Of a DNA stretch of 6,338 nucleotides, positions 6,276 through 6,338 are shown in pieces. A program made the translations under genes and the position numbers. Where the stretch lies: contig JANXSC010000266.1 in the NCBI GenBank assembly GCA_025352845.1, positions 1 through 6,338 of the forward strand, read 5' to 3'. This DNA comes from Opitutaceae bacterium (GTDB lineage: Bacteria > Verrucomicrobiota > Verrucomicrobiia > Opitutales > Opitutaceae). The notes under the pieces were generated by a model. The model saw nothing but the letters and a program-made list of their open reading frames with translations, had not been told where the DNA came from and made no database searches. Within the stretch, counting starts at the first letter, position 1. Each line of letters starts with the position of its first letter.

Positions 6276-6310
6276 ATCCGTGCTCATCCGAGCAATCCGT
6301 GGTTAAAAAA
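6276..6310 (+). repeat. Threefold ATCCG short repeat with A-tract
   Basis: The 52-base gap after tgt contains three ATCCG units at 6276, 6286 and 6295, spaced 10 and 9 bases. The first and third read ATCCGTG, and the series ends in GGTTAAAAAA (6301-6310). I recall similar ATCCGTG-type triplets before a GGTTAAAA end from intergenic DNA of several bacterial genomes, but cannot confirm that here. It sits directly before the start of the next gene. Confidence 0.5.
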
Positions 6311-6318
6311 TCCCTCCC

Positions 6319-6338
6319 ATGAACTGGTCCCGCTTCAA
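6319..6338 (+). CDS. Start of an unidentified gene, cut by the window edge
   Basis: An ATG at 6319, 52 bases after the tgt stop and in the same direction, opens MNWSRF and runs off the window. It is preceded directly by TCCCTCCC, the same pyrimidine context as the esterase start. Six codons are too few to name a product. The position suggests co-transcription with tgt. Confidence 0.4.

Noticed and set aside
1..6338. CRISPR arrays, tRNA/rRNA genes, transposases, phage genes
   Set aside because: No repeat-spacer pattern, RNA gene signature or mobile-element protein was seen on either strand.

Overview
The window looks like an ordinary chromosomal stretch of a GC-rich bacterium. The best guess is Verrucomicrobiota (Opitutaceae-like), because the mix of a secreted SGNH sialate O-acetylesterase-type enzyme, a rhomboid-like protein, a DUF4256 protein and a long two-domain Tgt resembles what I remember of that group. 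That placement rests on general resemblance, not on a marker gene. I see no phage, plasmid, insertion sequence, CRISPR array, tRNA or rRNA.

Layout. At the left edge (1-72) lies a pair of inverted REP-like palindromes. A minus-strand gene (97-1653) encodes a secreted sialate O-acetylesterase-family carbohydrate esterase. A 168-base divergent intergenic region separates it from four plus-strand genes. These are a rhomboid-like membrane protein that lacks the catalytic serine (1822-2676), a Nudix hydrolase with a two-residue insertion in its Nudix box (2744-3244), a DUF4256 protein (3464-4036), and a 686-residue Tgt fused to an MnmC-like methyltransferase domain (4206-6266). After tgt comes a short gap with a threefold ATCCG repeat, then the first codons of another plus-strand gene cut by the right edge.

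How the genes work together. There is no clear pathway linking them. The plus-strand genes are co-directional but separated by 67, 219, 169 and 52 bases, so only some pairs are likely co-transcribed. The most informative gene is the last complete one. It joins the enzyme that inserts the queuosine precursor at tRNA wobble position 34 to a domain related to the methyltransferase half of MnmC, which modifies wobble uridine 34 in other tRNAs. The Tgt half also has an altered tRNA-recognition loop. None of the six starts has a Shine-Dalgarno-like GGAGG, and two are directly preceded by CCCTCCC. No stretch longer than 300 bases lacks a gene.
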